DNA of 6,520 bases from JAZRWQ01 sp045599805 (lineage in GTDB: Bacteria > Bacillota > Clostridia > Oscillospirales > UMGS1783), in assembly GCA_045599805.1 (NCBI GenBank), contig JAZRWQ010000129.1, positions 1 through 6,520 on the forward strand, in the 5' to 3' direction. The notes under the pieces are model-generated. The model saw only the letters and a program-made list of their open reading frames with translations, was not told the origin of the DNA and did not search any database. Shown here piece after piece: positions 1 to 6,036 of this stretch (its first letter is position 1; every line of letters begins with the position of its first letter). The position numbers were made by a program, and so were the translations under genes.

Positions 1-567
1 ATGGTAGGTCTTATACTTACAATGCTCTGCTGTATCGTTCTCGGTATGGGCGTGCCCACTACCGCAAACTACTGCATCATGGCATCAACCTGCGCACCGA
101 TCCTTGTTCAGCTCGGATTCCCCGCAGTTGCCGCTCATTTCTTCGTATTCTATTTCGGAATTGTTGCGGATATAACCCCGCCTGTTGCCCTTGCTGCCTA
201 TGCCGGCTCGGCAATAGCCAAGTCCAATCCCATGTCTACCGGCATAAATGCCACCAAGCTGGCAATCGCCGCCTTCATAGTACCCTATATATTCGCGTAC
301 AGCCCCGAAATGCTCTTTATTGATGTTACCAGCGCATGGCAGGTAATACAGATATCCTTAAGTGCTGTTCTCGGCCTGTTCGGTGTTGCCGCCGCACTCA
401 ACGGTCATCTGTTTAAAAAGATTCCCGTTATTTTCCGACTTATTATTGCGGCAGGCGGTATCTGCATGATGATTCCCGGTACGCTTACCGATGTTATCGG
501 TCTTGTCGTTATCGCCGGCGTTATCGCGCTTCAGTATTTCACATCAAAAAAACAGGCTGTTGCCTGA
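1..567 (+). CDS. TRAP transporter fused membrane subunit (DctM-like), C-terminal part, 5'-truncated
   Basis: This is the C-terminal end of the large membrane subunit of a tripartite ATP-independent periplasmic (TRAP) transporter, a Na+-coupled importer usually of organic acids that works with an extracytoplasmic binding protein. The 188 visible residues are strongly hydrophobic with several membrane segments. Two family signatures are visible: GMGVPTTANY at residues 15-24 and DITPPVALAAYAGSAIA at 57-73, followed by FIVPYIFAYSP near 92-102. This pattern, with a further hydrophobic tail of about 85 residues after it, fits the 4TM/12TM fused permease group better than a plain DctM, but the N-terminal part is outside the window. 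The ATG at position 1 is most likely an internal methionine, because the family is several hundred residues longer. The gene ends at TGA 565-567 and converges on metH. The substrate cannot be inferred from this fragment. Confidence 0.88.
   Translation: MVGLILTMLCCIVLGMGVPTTANYCIMASTCAPILVQLGFPAVAAHFFVFYFGIVADITPPVALAAYAGSAIAKSNPMSTGINATKLAIAAFIVPYIFAYSPEMLFIDVTSAWQVIQISLSAVLGLFGVAAALNGHLFKKIPVIFRLIIAAGGICMMIPGTLTDVIGLVVIAGVIALQYFTSKKQAVA
546..566 (-). terminator. Second, weaker minus-strand intrinsic terminator inside the end of the TRAP gene
   Basis: Read on the minus strand, CAGGC (566-562), loop AACA and GCCTG (557-553) form a 5-bp GC-rich stem followed immediately by seven T (552-546). 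It lies just downstream of the main terminator for a transcript leaving metH, so it could serve as a back-up stop. The stem is short, and the same bases encode the last residues of the TRAP protein, so function is inferred from shape only. Confidence 0.45.
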
Positions 568-574
568 ACATAAC

Positions 575-610
575 AAAAAAAACAGGTTCCGTTGGGAACC
601 TGTTTTTTTA
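575..610. terminator. Bidirectional intrinsic terminator between converging genes
   Basis: A perfect 10-bp stem, AACAGGTTCC (581-590) with GGAACCTGTT (595-604), closes a GTTG loop. It is flanked by A-run 575-582 and T-run 603-609. On the plus strand the U-tract follows the hairpin after the TRAP gene. On the minus strand the A-run reads as a U-tract after metH. The site lies 7 bases after the TRAP stop codon and 8 bases beyond the metH stop, exactly where a shared terminator for two convergent transcription units is expected. Confidence 0.93.
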
Positions 611-617
611 TGCTTAA

Positions 618-3026
618 TTACAGATTTGCGTTTATTCCTTCGGCGTATCTTACCGTTTCCATGGCGTCCTTCGCATATTTGTCTGCGCCTATTGATGCGG
701 CATATTCGGGCGTCAGCACCGCACCGCCCACTACCGTTTTACACCACGGTGCTTTTTCTTTGATGAGATTAACCGTCTCTTCCATTGCGGGAATGGTCGT
801 TGTCATAAGTGCGCTCAGTCCGCATATCGCGGAATGTTTTCTTATAACCGTATCAACTATCGTTTCCGGTGCAACGTCCCTGCCTAAATCGGTAACGTCA
901 AAGCCGTAATTTTCAAGCAGCAGCTTAACGATGTTTTTGCCAATGTCGTGTATGTCGCCCTTAACCGTTGCGATAACGATACCGCATTTATCGGCTGTAT
1001 TCTGCGATGAGGAAGAAGCCTTTATTATTTCAAATGCGGCTTTTGCGGCTTCCGCGCTCATAAGCAGCTGCGGCAGATATATCGTTTTCTTTTCAAAACG
1101 TTCTCCCACAACATTAAGCGCGGGGATGATTTCGTTCTGAATAAGCTTCATGGGCTCTTCGTTTTTCAAAAGTGCTTCGGTAAGTGCGGCAGCCTGTTCT
1201 TTAAGGCCTTTTATTATCGAGTTTTGCAGCTCACTTGCCGAAATATCTTCTGATTGTTTTACTACGGGTGCAGAGGTATTTGCCGCGGTCTGCATCGGCA
1301 TTTTTTCGGTAAACTCAATATACTCGGCGCAGCTTTCGTCCATGCCGTTAAGAGCAAGGAATGTGTGATACGCCTTCATCATTTCATGGGAATACGGATT
1401 CATAATGGCGGCTTTAAGCCCGTTTGTAAGCGCCATTACGAAAAAGCTGCCGTTTATCAAATCTCTTTGCGGCAATCCGAAAGATACGTTGGAAACACCG
1501 AGTGACGTAAGGCATCCGAGCTTTTCAGTAATAAGCTTTACTGCTTTAAGCGTTTCCTTTGCGGCATTGTTGTCGGCGCTTACCGTCATGGCAAGCGGAT
1601 CGAAAATAAGGTCTTTTTTATCAATGCCGTATTCTTTTGCCTTGTTAAGTATTCGTTCGGCTATTTCAAGACGTTTTTCGGCATTTTCGGGTATTCCGTC
1701 CTCGTCAAGGGTAAGCGCAACGATAAGTCCGCCGTATTTCTTTACGATAGGGAAAACGGCGTTCATGCTTTCCTCCTTGCCGTTTACCGAGTTTACCATT
1801 GCCTTACCGTTATACCGTCTTAAAGCGATTTCCATAGCTTTAATATCCGATGTGTCTATCTGCAAAGGCAAATCTATTATAGCCTGCAATTCGTAAATGA
1901 CGTTTTTCAGCATATCCGGCTCATCTATTTCCGGCAGACCTACGTTAACGTCAAGCAGATGCACGCCCTTTTCCTGCTGTGATAAGCCTTCATTTAAGAT
2001 ATAGTCTATATCCTTGTTTCTTAATGCTTCTTTAAATTTCTTTTTGCCCGTCGGGTTTATGCGCTCGCCGATAAGTACCGGCTTGCCGCCGAAAATAACC
2101 CCGTGCGTGTAAGACGATACTACCGAAATATTCTTTTTTGTGACGGGCTTTTGCGCAATATCTTTACATTCTCTGCACAGTGCCTTGATATATTCGGGGG
2201 TTGTGCCGCAGCATCCGCCGGCAATTCGTACACCCTCTGACATCAGTGAGGCAACGTCTTTTGCAAATTCGTCCGCCTCAACATCGTATACGGTCTTGCC
2301 GTCAACGCTCTTCGGCAGTCCGGCGTTGGGCTTAAATATAACGGGCAGGGAAGAGTATTTCAGATATTCTCTTGCGGTATCCGCAAGATCTTTGGGACCG
2401 AGTGAGCAGTTTATGCCTATCGCATCGGCACCCATGCCTTCAAGCATCGCAATCATCGCAAGAGGAGATGCACCGGTCATAAGCTTTCCGTCTTCACCGT
2501 AGGAATTGCTTACAAATACCGGCAAATCGCAGTTTTCCTTTGCGGCAAGCAAAGCGGCCTTGGTTTCGTACGAATCGTTCATCGTTTCTATCGAAATGAT
2601 ATCGGCTCCGTATTTTGCGCCGAGCTTAACCGTCTTGGCAAAAATTTCAACGGCATCTTCAAAATCCAGATCACCGTATGGCTTAAGCATTTTACCCGTC
2701 GGGCCCATGTCAAGAGCTACCCATTTGGGCTGCGGCGTATTGCTTCTTTTGGCCGCTTCTCTTGTGTTGGCGATAGCGGCGCTTATTATCTTTTCAAGCT
2801 CATCATCGTTAAACTTCAAAGAATATGCGCCGAAAGTATTTGTGTTTACGATATTGCTTCCGGCATCATAATAGCTTTTCTGTATATCGATTATGGCCTC
2901 CGGATGCGATATATTCCATCTTTCGGGTAATTCTCCGGGGGCAAGTCCGCGCTTTTGCAGCATCGTGCCCATGCCGCCGTCAAGAATTATCCTATTGTCC
3001 TTTAAATAGTCGAGTATATTCATCAT
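618..3026 (-). CDS. metH: Cobalamin-dependent methionine synthase, short form without activation domain
   Basis: Transfers the methyl group of 5-methyl-tetrahydrofolate through cobalamin to homocysteine, making methionine and free tetrahydrofolate in the cytoplasm. Domains in order (802-residue numbering): homocysteine-binding barrel, about 5-290, with zinc-ligand cysteines C207 (GINCS) and C272/C273 (GGCCGT); pterin-binding barrel, about 305-570, starting with GERINPTG at 320-327; a linker rich in Ala, Thr and Ser; the helical B12 cap, about 597-670; and the B12-binding Rossmann domain, about 680-802, with DxHxxG at 691-696 (GDIHDIG), so H693 should be the lower cobalt ligand, plus GLSALMTTT and VVGGA. 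E. coli MetH is about 1,227 residues. The missing part is the C-terminal AdoMet-dependent reactivation domain, supplied by the gene just upstream. Two in-frame ATGs stand in tandem. The AGGAG at 3033-3029 is only 2 nt from the first and 5 nt from the second, so translation probably starts at 3023 (801 residues). It is the last gene of the metF operon. Confidence 0.96.
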   Translation of the reverse strand: MMNILDYLKDNRIILDGGMGTMLQKRGLAPGELPERWNISHPEAIIDIQKSYYDAGSNIVNTNTFGAYSLKFNDDELEKIISAAIANTREAAKRSNTPQPKWVALDMGPTGKMLKPYGDLDFEDAVEIFAKTVKLGAKYGADIISIETMNDSYETKAALLAAKENCDLPVFVSNSYGEDGKLMTGASPLAMIAMLEGMGADAIGINCSLGPKDLADTAREYLKYSSLPVIFKPNAGLPKSVDGKTVYDVEADEFAKDVASLMSEGVRIAGGCCGTTPEYIKALCRECKDIAQKPVTKKNISVVSSYTHGVIFGGKPVLIGERINPTGKKKFKEALRNKDIDYILNEGLSQQEKGVHLLDVNVGLPEIDEPDMLKNVIYELQAIIDLPLQIDTSDIKAMEIALRRYNGKAMVNSVNGKEESMNAVFPIVKKYGGLIVALTLDEDGIPENAEKRLEIAERILNKAKEYGIDKKDLIFDPLAMTVSADNNAAKETLKAVKLITEKLGCLTSLGVSNVSFGLPQRDLINGSFFVMALTNGLKAAIMNPYSHEMMKAYHTFLALNGMDESCAEYIEFTEKMPMQTAANTSAPVVKQSEDISASELQNSIIKGLKEQAAALTEALLKNEEPMKLIQNEIIPALNVVGERFEKKTIYLPQLLMSAEAAKAAFEIIKASSSSQNTADKCGIVIATVKGDIHDIGKNIVKLLLENYGFDVTDLGRDVAPETIVDTVIRKHSAICGLSALMTTTIPAMEETVNLIKEKAPWCKTVVGGAVLTPEYAASIGADKYAKDAMETVRYAEGINANL

Positions 3027-3028
3027 AT

Positions 3029-3033
3029 CTCCT
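3029..3033 (-). promoter_or_regulatory. Ribosome binding site that decides the metH start
   Basis: On the minus strand AGGAG (3033-3029) is followed by AT and then ATGATG. Spacing is 2 nt to the ATG at 3026 and 5 nt to the ATG at 3023. The second is the more usual distance, so the annotated start is probably one codon too early. The site lies in the 9-nt gap after the stop codon (3038-3036) of the preceding gene. Confidence 0.75.
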
Positions 3034-3035
3034 GT

Positions 3036-3611
3036 TTATTTGAGTCCGAATATGGCGGTAACCGATTTCATCGGCACCATAAGCAGATTATCGTTTAAAG
3101 TCAGCCCTATTTTCCTCGGGCAGTCAAGGGCTTTGAATACGTCTCGCTGCATTTCAAGCGGCATATCTCCGTACCCGGGGCTGAATCTCGGTGTGGTGTT
3201 TCCAAACTCACTTTGAAATTTATCGCACAGCGTTTCTATTCTTTCCGTGCCTATACCCTGCAGAACAAGCGCTTTAAGTGAATCGGAAATGCCGTATCTT
3301 TTTATTGCGCGGTCAATGCCGATCCCCGCCGTTGCGGCAAACAGTATGCATTTTTCGCTGTTTTTTAAAAGCTTTTTCAGATTTTCCGATTCCGTTTTGC
3401 AGAATCCCAAATCGAGAAGCTCCTTATCGTACTTTACGTCGAATTCTTTGTAACAAACCTTGAAAGTAAATACGTCTTTAACGCTTTCGTAGCTTTCGTT
3501 TATAAGCCGGTAAGCCTCGTCATCGGGATTTACAAACCTCGCATACCGTAATGCTTCCTTTTCGTTAAAGGGCAGGGACTCATAGGTTTTTGTGTATACT
3601 TCCGTGTTCAT
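3036..3611 (-). CDS. Stand-alone methionine synthase activation-domain protein
   Basis: A 191-residue soluble protein resembling the C-terminal activation domain of long-form MetH, which binds S-adenosylmethionine and remethylates the enzyme after its cobalamin has been oxidised to the inactive Cob(II) state. The recognisable core is RFSPGYGDMPLEMQ at residues 142-155, corresponding to the AdoMet-binding RxxxGYPAC stretch of E. coli MetH, with the Arg, Gly and Tyr kept (R142, G146, Y147). A further family-like stretch is VPMKSVTAIFGL near 179-190. There is no signal peptide or membrane segment. It lies between metF and a metH that lacks exactly this domain, which strongly supports the role. 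The start ATG (3611) follows the metF stop with one base between (TGA-C-ATG), and no good Shine-Dalgarno precedes it, so it is probably translated by coupling to metF. The family is known in Clostridia and Thermotoga. Activity in trans, and the reductant used, are inferred. Confidence 0.87.
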   Translation of the reverse strand: MNTEVYTKTYESLPFNEKEALRYARFVNPDDEAYRLINESYESVKDVFTFKVCYKEFDVKYDKELLDLGFCKTESENLKKLLKNSEKCILFAATAGIGIDRAIKRYGISDSLKALVLQGIGTERIETLCDKFQSEFGNTTPRFSPGYGDMPLEMQRDVFKALDCPRKIGLTLNDNLLMVPMKSVTAIFGLK

Positions 3612-3612
3612 G

Positions 3613-4506
3613 TCAGCCGATTATGTCGGAAAGATTTTCCATTATTTTCTGCGCAACTTCCGGCTTGTTCATCGAATAGATGTGAACGTTCTTTATGCCG
3701 TTGGCAAAAAGGTCAATTATCTGATCGGTCGCGTAGGCAATACCGGCCTGCTTCATTGCCGCCGGATCATATCCGAATTTGTCAACAAGGCTCTTGAAGC
3801 GATAGGGCATAAATGAACCGGAAAGCTTTATTGCCTTTTCAATCTGCTTTGCGTTGGTTATCGGCATGATACCGGGAATAACGGGCACTGTTATGCCTGC
3901 CTCTCTCGTTTTATAAAGGAAGCTGTAAAACAGATTATTGTCGAAAAACATCTGCGTGGTCAGAAAGTCGCATCCGGCATCCACCTTTTCCTTAAGATGC
4001 ATGATATCCTCCGCCTGAGTCGCGCTTTCGGGGTGTATTTCGGGGTAGCAGGCACCGCCTATGCAGAAATCAGCGCCCGATTCCCTTATGTCATGTATAA
4101 GGTCAATTGCGTGCTTGTACGCCCAGCCCGAGCGGTCGGCGTTTTCGTTTTCGGGCGGTATGTCGCCGCGAAGCGCCATAACGTTTTCTATGCCCATATC
4201 CTTCATCTGCGCTATCTTTTCCTTAACCGTTTCTCTGGTAGACGAAACGCAGGTGAGATGCGCAAGCGAAGGTACGCCGTAGCTTTCCTTAATGCTTTTG
4301 GCTATTTCCATGGTGTATTTGCTCGTGCCGCCGCCTGCACCGTATGTAACACTCATAAAAGAGGGGTGCAGTTTTGATATTTCCCGTGTGGCATTTATAA
4401 CGCTTTCATAAGCGCTGTCTGTTTTCGGCGGGAATACTTCAATGGAAATTGAAAGTTTATCTGATTTGAATATTTCGTTAAGCTTCATTTTTATACACCA
4501 TACCAA
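3613..4506 (-). CDS. metF: 5,10-methylenetetrahydrofolate reductase
   Basis: Reduces 5,10-methylene-tetrahydrofolate to 5-methyl-tetrahydrofolate using a flavin-bound TIM barrel, supplying the methyl donor for MetH two genes downstream. In 297-residue numbering, the sequence shows SIEVFPPKT at 21-29 with the catalytic-type Glu at E23, VTYGAGGG at 53-60, ALRGDIPP at 111-118 with the conserved folate-contacting Asp at D115, GACYPEIHPE at 151-160, DFLTTQMFFD at 180-189 and VPVIPGIMPI near 208-217. Length matches bacterial MetF (E. coli about 296). The longest frame starts at 4506, but the promoter's predicted start point is near 4516, leaving only about 10 bases before that ATG. The ATG at 4488 (protein beginning MKLNEIF, 291 residues) fits family N-termini better and has a weak GGTG upstream, so 4488 is preferred. 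It is the first gene of the minus-strand operon. The electron donor, NAD(P)H or another, is not decidable from sequence alone. Confidence 0.95.
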   Translation of the reverse strand: MVWCIKMKLNEIFKSDKLSISIEVFPPKTDSAYESVINATREISKLHPSFMSVTYGAGGGTSKYTMEIAKSIKESYGVPSLAHLTCVSSTRETVKEKIAQMKDMGIENVMALRGDIPPENENADRSGWAYKHAIDLIHDIRESGADFCIGGACYPEIHPESATQAEDIMHLKEKVDAGCDFLTTQMFFDNNLFYSFLYKTREAGITVPVIPGIMPITNAKQIEKAIKLSGSFMPYRFKSLVDKFGYDPAAMKQAGIAYATDQIIDLFANGIKNVHIYSMNKPEVAQKIMENLSDIIG

Positions 4507-4522
4507 ATAATAATTATTAATT

Positions 4523-4551
4523 AGTATAGCATAATTATATTATTCGTTCAA
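4523..4551 (-). promoter_or_regulatory. Sigma-A type promoter for the metF operon, with extended -10
   Basis: On the minus strand, TTGAAC (4551-4546) is followed after exactly 17 bases by TATACT (4528-4523), with TG at the extended -10 position (TGCTATACT). Transcription should start near 4516, giving a leader of only about 28 bases to the preferred metF ATG at 4488. This is too short for any riboswitch or T-box. Position, strand and spacing all fit the operon; the start point is predicted from sequence, not measured. Confidence 0.8.
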
Positions 4552-4590
4552 GTAAAATTTCAGCGTTTTATGGCTTGGAATAATATAATT
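4533..4590. repeat. Perfect 13-bp inverted repeat between the divergent promoters
   Basis: AATTATATTATTC (4533-4545) is exactly repeated in inverted orientation as GAATAATATAATT (4578-4590), with 32 bases between. The left arm fills most of the -35/-10 spacer of the metF promoter. The right arm ends 10 bases before the -35 of the trkA promoter. It could be a pair of operator sites or bent AT-rich promoter DNA. Twelve of the 13 positions are A or T in AT-rich surroundings, so a chance origin cannot be excluded. Confidence 0.5.
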
Positions 4591-4600
4591 CATCATCTAT

Positions 4601-4628
4601 TTGACATTTTATTTTATTGTGCTATACT
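4601..4628 (+). promoter_or_regulatory. Sigma-A type promoter for trkA-trkH, with extended -10
   Basis: A consensus TTGACA (4601-4606) is followed after 16 bases by TATACT (4623-4628), with TG one base upstream of the -10 (TGCTATACT, 4620-4628). Transcription should start around 4635, leaving about 30 bases before the preferred GTG start of trkA at 4666. The -10 region, TGCTATACTA, is identical to that of the opposing metF promoter. Confidence 0.87.
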
Positions 4629-4644
4629 ATAAAATACTCATTAT

Positions 4645-6024
4645 ATGACGATGGGAGATAACAAAGTGAAAATAATCATTGCCGGATGCGGCAAAATAGG
4701 TGCAAGCCTTATCCGTCTTCTCTCGGCAGAAGGATACGAACTCACAATAATAGATACCGACAGCGCCGTGCTGGACGGACTTATCGAAAGCTACGATGTA
4801 ATGTCTGTCTGCGGCAACTGCGCAACACAGAATATCCTTATCCAGGCAGGCGTTAAGGAGGCCGATCTTCTTATTGCCGCAAGCGGTACGGATGAGATCA
4901 ATATGCTTTCCTGCATGGTTGCCCACGGTACCAATCCCAAGATACATACCATTGCCCGTATCCGCAACCCGGAATACAGCGAGCAGTCGGCAAGGATGCG
5001 CGACCTTTTCGGTTTGTCCATGGTCGTAAATCCGGAACGTCAGGCAGCCGCCGAAATTGAAAGACTTTTGAAATACCCCGGCTTTTTGAAGCGTGATACC
5101 TTTGCAAAGGGCAGGGTTGAAATAGTTGAGCTTAAAATTGACGGCAGTAATCCTCTTCGCAATACCACACTCATGAATCTTGAAAAGATTGTACGCTGCA
5201 AGGTGCTTGTATGCGTTGTACTGCGTGACGGTCAGGCCATAGCTCCCTCCGGTGAATTCGTTCTGCGCGAGGGCGACAGAATATTCGTTACCGGCGCAGT
5301 AAATGAAATAACCGTACTTTTAAAGCATCTGGGTATTGTTGCGCGCAAGGCAAAAAAGGTTCTCATCTGCGGCGCAGGCAGACTTTGCCATTATCTTACG
5401 CGTTTATTGCTGCATGATGGTTCATCGGTGACCGTTATAGAAAAAGATCGCGAAAAATGCGTAAGCATGTCCGAGATATTCCCCGATATAGATATTATCT
5501 GCGGCGACGCCAGCAGTCAGGAGCTTTTGGAGAGCGAGCACATATCCGATTATGATGCCACCGTTACCATGACCGGCATGGACGAGCTTAATATACTGAT
5601 ATCTCTTTACGGAAGCCGTAAGGGCGTGCGCCAGAACGTAACCAAGATAACCCATTTCAAGGACAGCGATATAATAAACGCCTTGCCGCTTGGCAGCATT
5701 ATCAGCCCGGATGAGCTGTGTTGCAACCGCATAGTACGTTATGTCAGAGCGATGAGGAATCAAACCGGCGCGGCAGTTTCCGTGCATCTTATCGCTGACA
5801 GAAAGGCGGAAGCCATGGAGTTCAGGGTTGATGAGCATACCCTTCATTGCGGTGAGCCTTTAAGAAACATCCGCATGAAGTCCAATGTGCTTTTGGCATG
5901 CATCACCAATGCCGGCATGATCTCCATTCCAAACGGCGATTCCGTATTCCGCAAGGGCGATACCATCGTTGTTGTAACGACAGGGGAAAATATTATATAT
6001 CAGCTTAATGATATCTTTGAATAA
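4645..6024 (+). CDS. trkA: Trk/Ktr potassium uptake regulatory subunit TrkA (two RCK units)
   Basis: Cytoplasmic gating subunit of a Trk-type K+ uptake system; it binds nucleotides (NADH/NAD+, ATP or ADP in known members) and controls the membrane subunit TrkH encoded next to it. The protein is a tandem of two RCK modules, as in E. coli TrkA (458 residues). In 459-residue numbering: Rossmann domain 1, about 9-140, with GCGKIG at 14-19 and acidic D37 ending strand 2; TrkA-C domain 1, about 157-232; Rossmann domain 2, about 238-360, with GAGRLC at 244-249 and acidic E266; TrkA-C domain 2, about 376-459. The third glycine of the second dinucleotide motif is Cys249, so this site may bind differently. 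The longest frame starts at 4645, but GGGAG at 4653-4657 sits 8 bases before GTG 4666, which begins a protein reading MKIIIAGCGKIG, typical of the family. The preferred protein is 452 residues. trkH follows 12 bases after the stop. Confidence 0.95.
   Translation: MTMGDNKVKIIIAGCGKIGASLIRLLSAEGYELTIIDTDSAVLDGLIESYDVMSVCGNCATQNILIQAGVKEADLLIAASGTDEINMLSCMVAHGTNPKIHTIARIRNPEYSEQSARMRDLFGLSMVVNPERQAAAEIERLLKYPGFLKRDTFAKGRVEIVELKIDGSNPLRNTTLMNLEKIVRCKVLVCVVLRDGQAIAPSGEFVLREGDRIFVTGAVNEITVLLKHLGIVARKAKKVLICGAGRLCHYLTRLLLHDGSSVTVIEKDREKCVSMSEIFPDIDIICGDASSQELLESEHISDYDATVTMTGMDELNILISLYGSRKGVRQNVTKITHFKDSDIINALPLGSIISPDELCCNRIVRYVRAMRNQTGAAVSVHLIADRKAEAMEFRVDEHTLHCGEPLRNIRMKSNVLLACITNAGMISIPNGDSVFRKGDTIVVVTTGENIIYQLNDIFE
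4653..4657 (+). promoter_or_regulatory. Ribosome binding site that decides a GTG start for trkA
   Basis: GGGAG lies 8 bases upstream of GTG 4666. The upstream in-frame ATGs at 4645 and 4651 have no Shine-Dalgarno and would lie only about 10-16 bases from the predicted transcript start. Starting at 4666 also puts the first beta strand of the Rossmann fold right at the N-terminus, as is usual for TrkA. Confidence 0.8.
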
Positions 6025-6025
6025 C

Positions 6026-6030
6026 AGAGG
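6026..6030 (+). promoter_or_regulatory. Ribosome binding site of trkH
   Basis: AGAGG sits in the 12-base gap between the trkA stop and the ATG at 6037, with 6 bases of spacing. It supports 6037 as the true start and cotranscription of trkH with trkA. Confidence 0.72.
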
Positions 6031-6036
6031 TCGATT

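Noticed and set aside
1405..1896. Open frame of 163 codons on the plus strand opposite metH
   Set aside because: Its composition (many Ser, Ala and Phe) is what reverse reading of metH codons gives, no ribosome site supports it, and the metH protein is intact and conserved across the same bases.
3997..4377. Open frame of 126 codons on the plus strand opposite metF
   Set aside because: It lies wholly antisense to a clearly recognisable metF, has no domain-like motif, and matches the pattern of a shadow frame produced by the codon bias of the real gene.
4534..4589. Perfect TATAAT hexamers inside both arms of the inverted repeat as alternative -10 boxes
   Set aside because: Neither has a recognisable -35 at 16-18 bases; the neighbouring TATACT boxes have a good -35, correct spacing and an extended TG, so they are better promoters.
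4611..4635. ATTTTAT and ATAAAAT as a 7-bp inverted repeat flanking the trkA -10
   Set aside because: The arms contain only A and T in a very AT-rich stretch, so such matches are expected by chance; not enough to call an operator.
4489..4665. Possible SAM, cobalamin or T-box leader, or a small RNA gene, in the met/trk gap
   Set aside because: The gap is AT-rich without GC-rich stems or a T-box-like motif, and is taken up by two promoters; there is no room for a structured leader downstream of either.
5422..5847. Open frame of 141 codons on the minus strand inside trkA
   Set aside because: Antisense shadow of a well-supported trkA; the translation resembles no known family and nothing supports its transcription.
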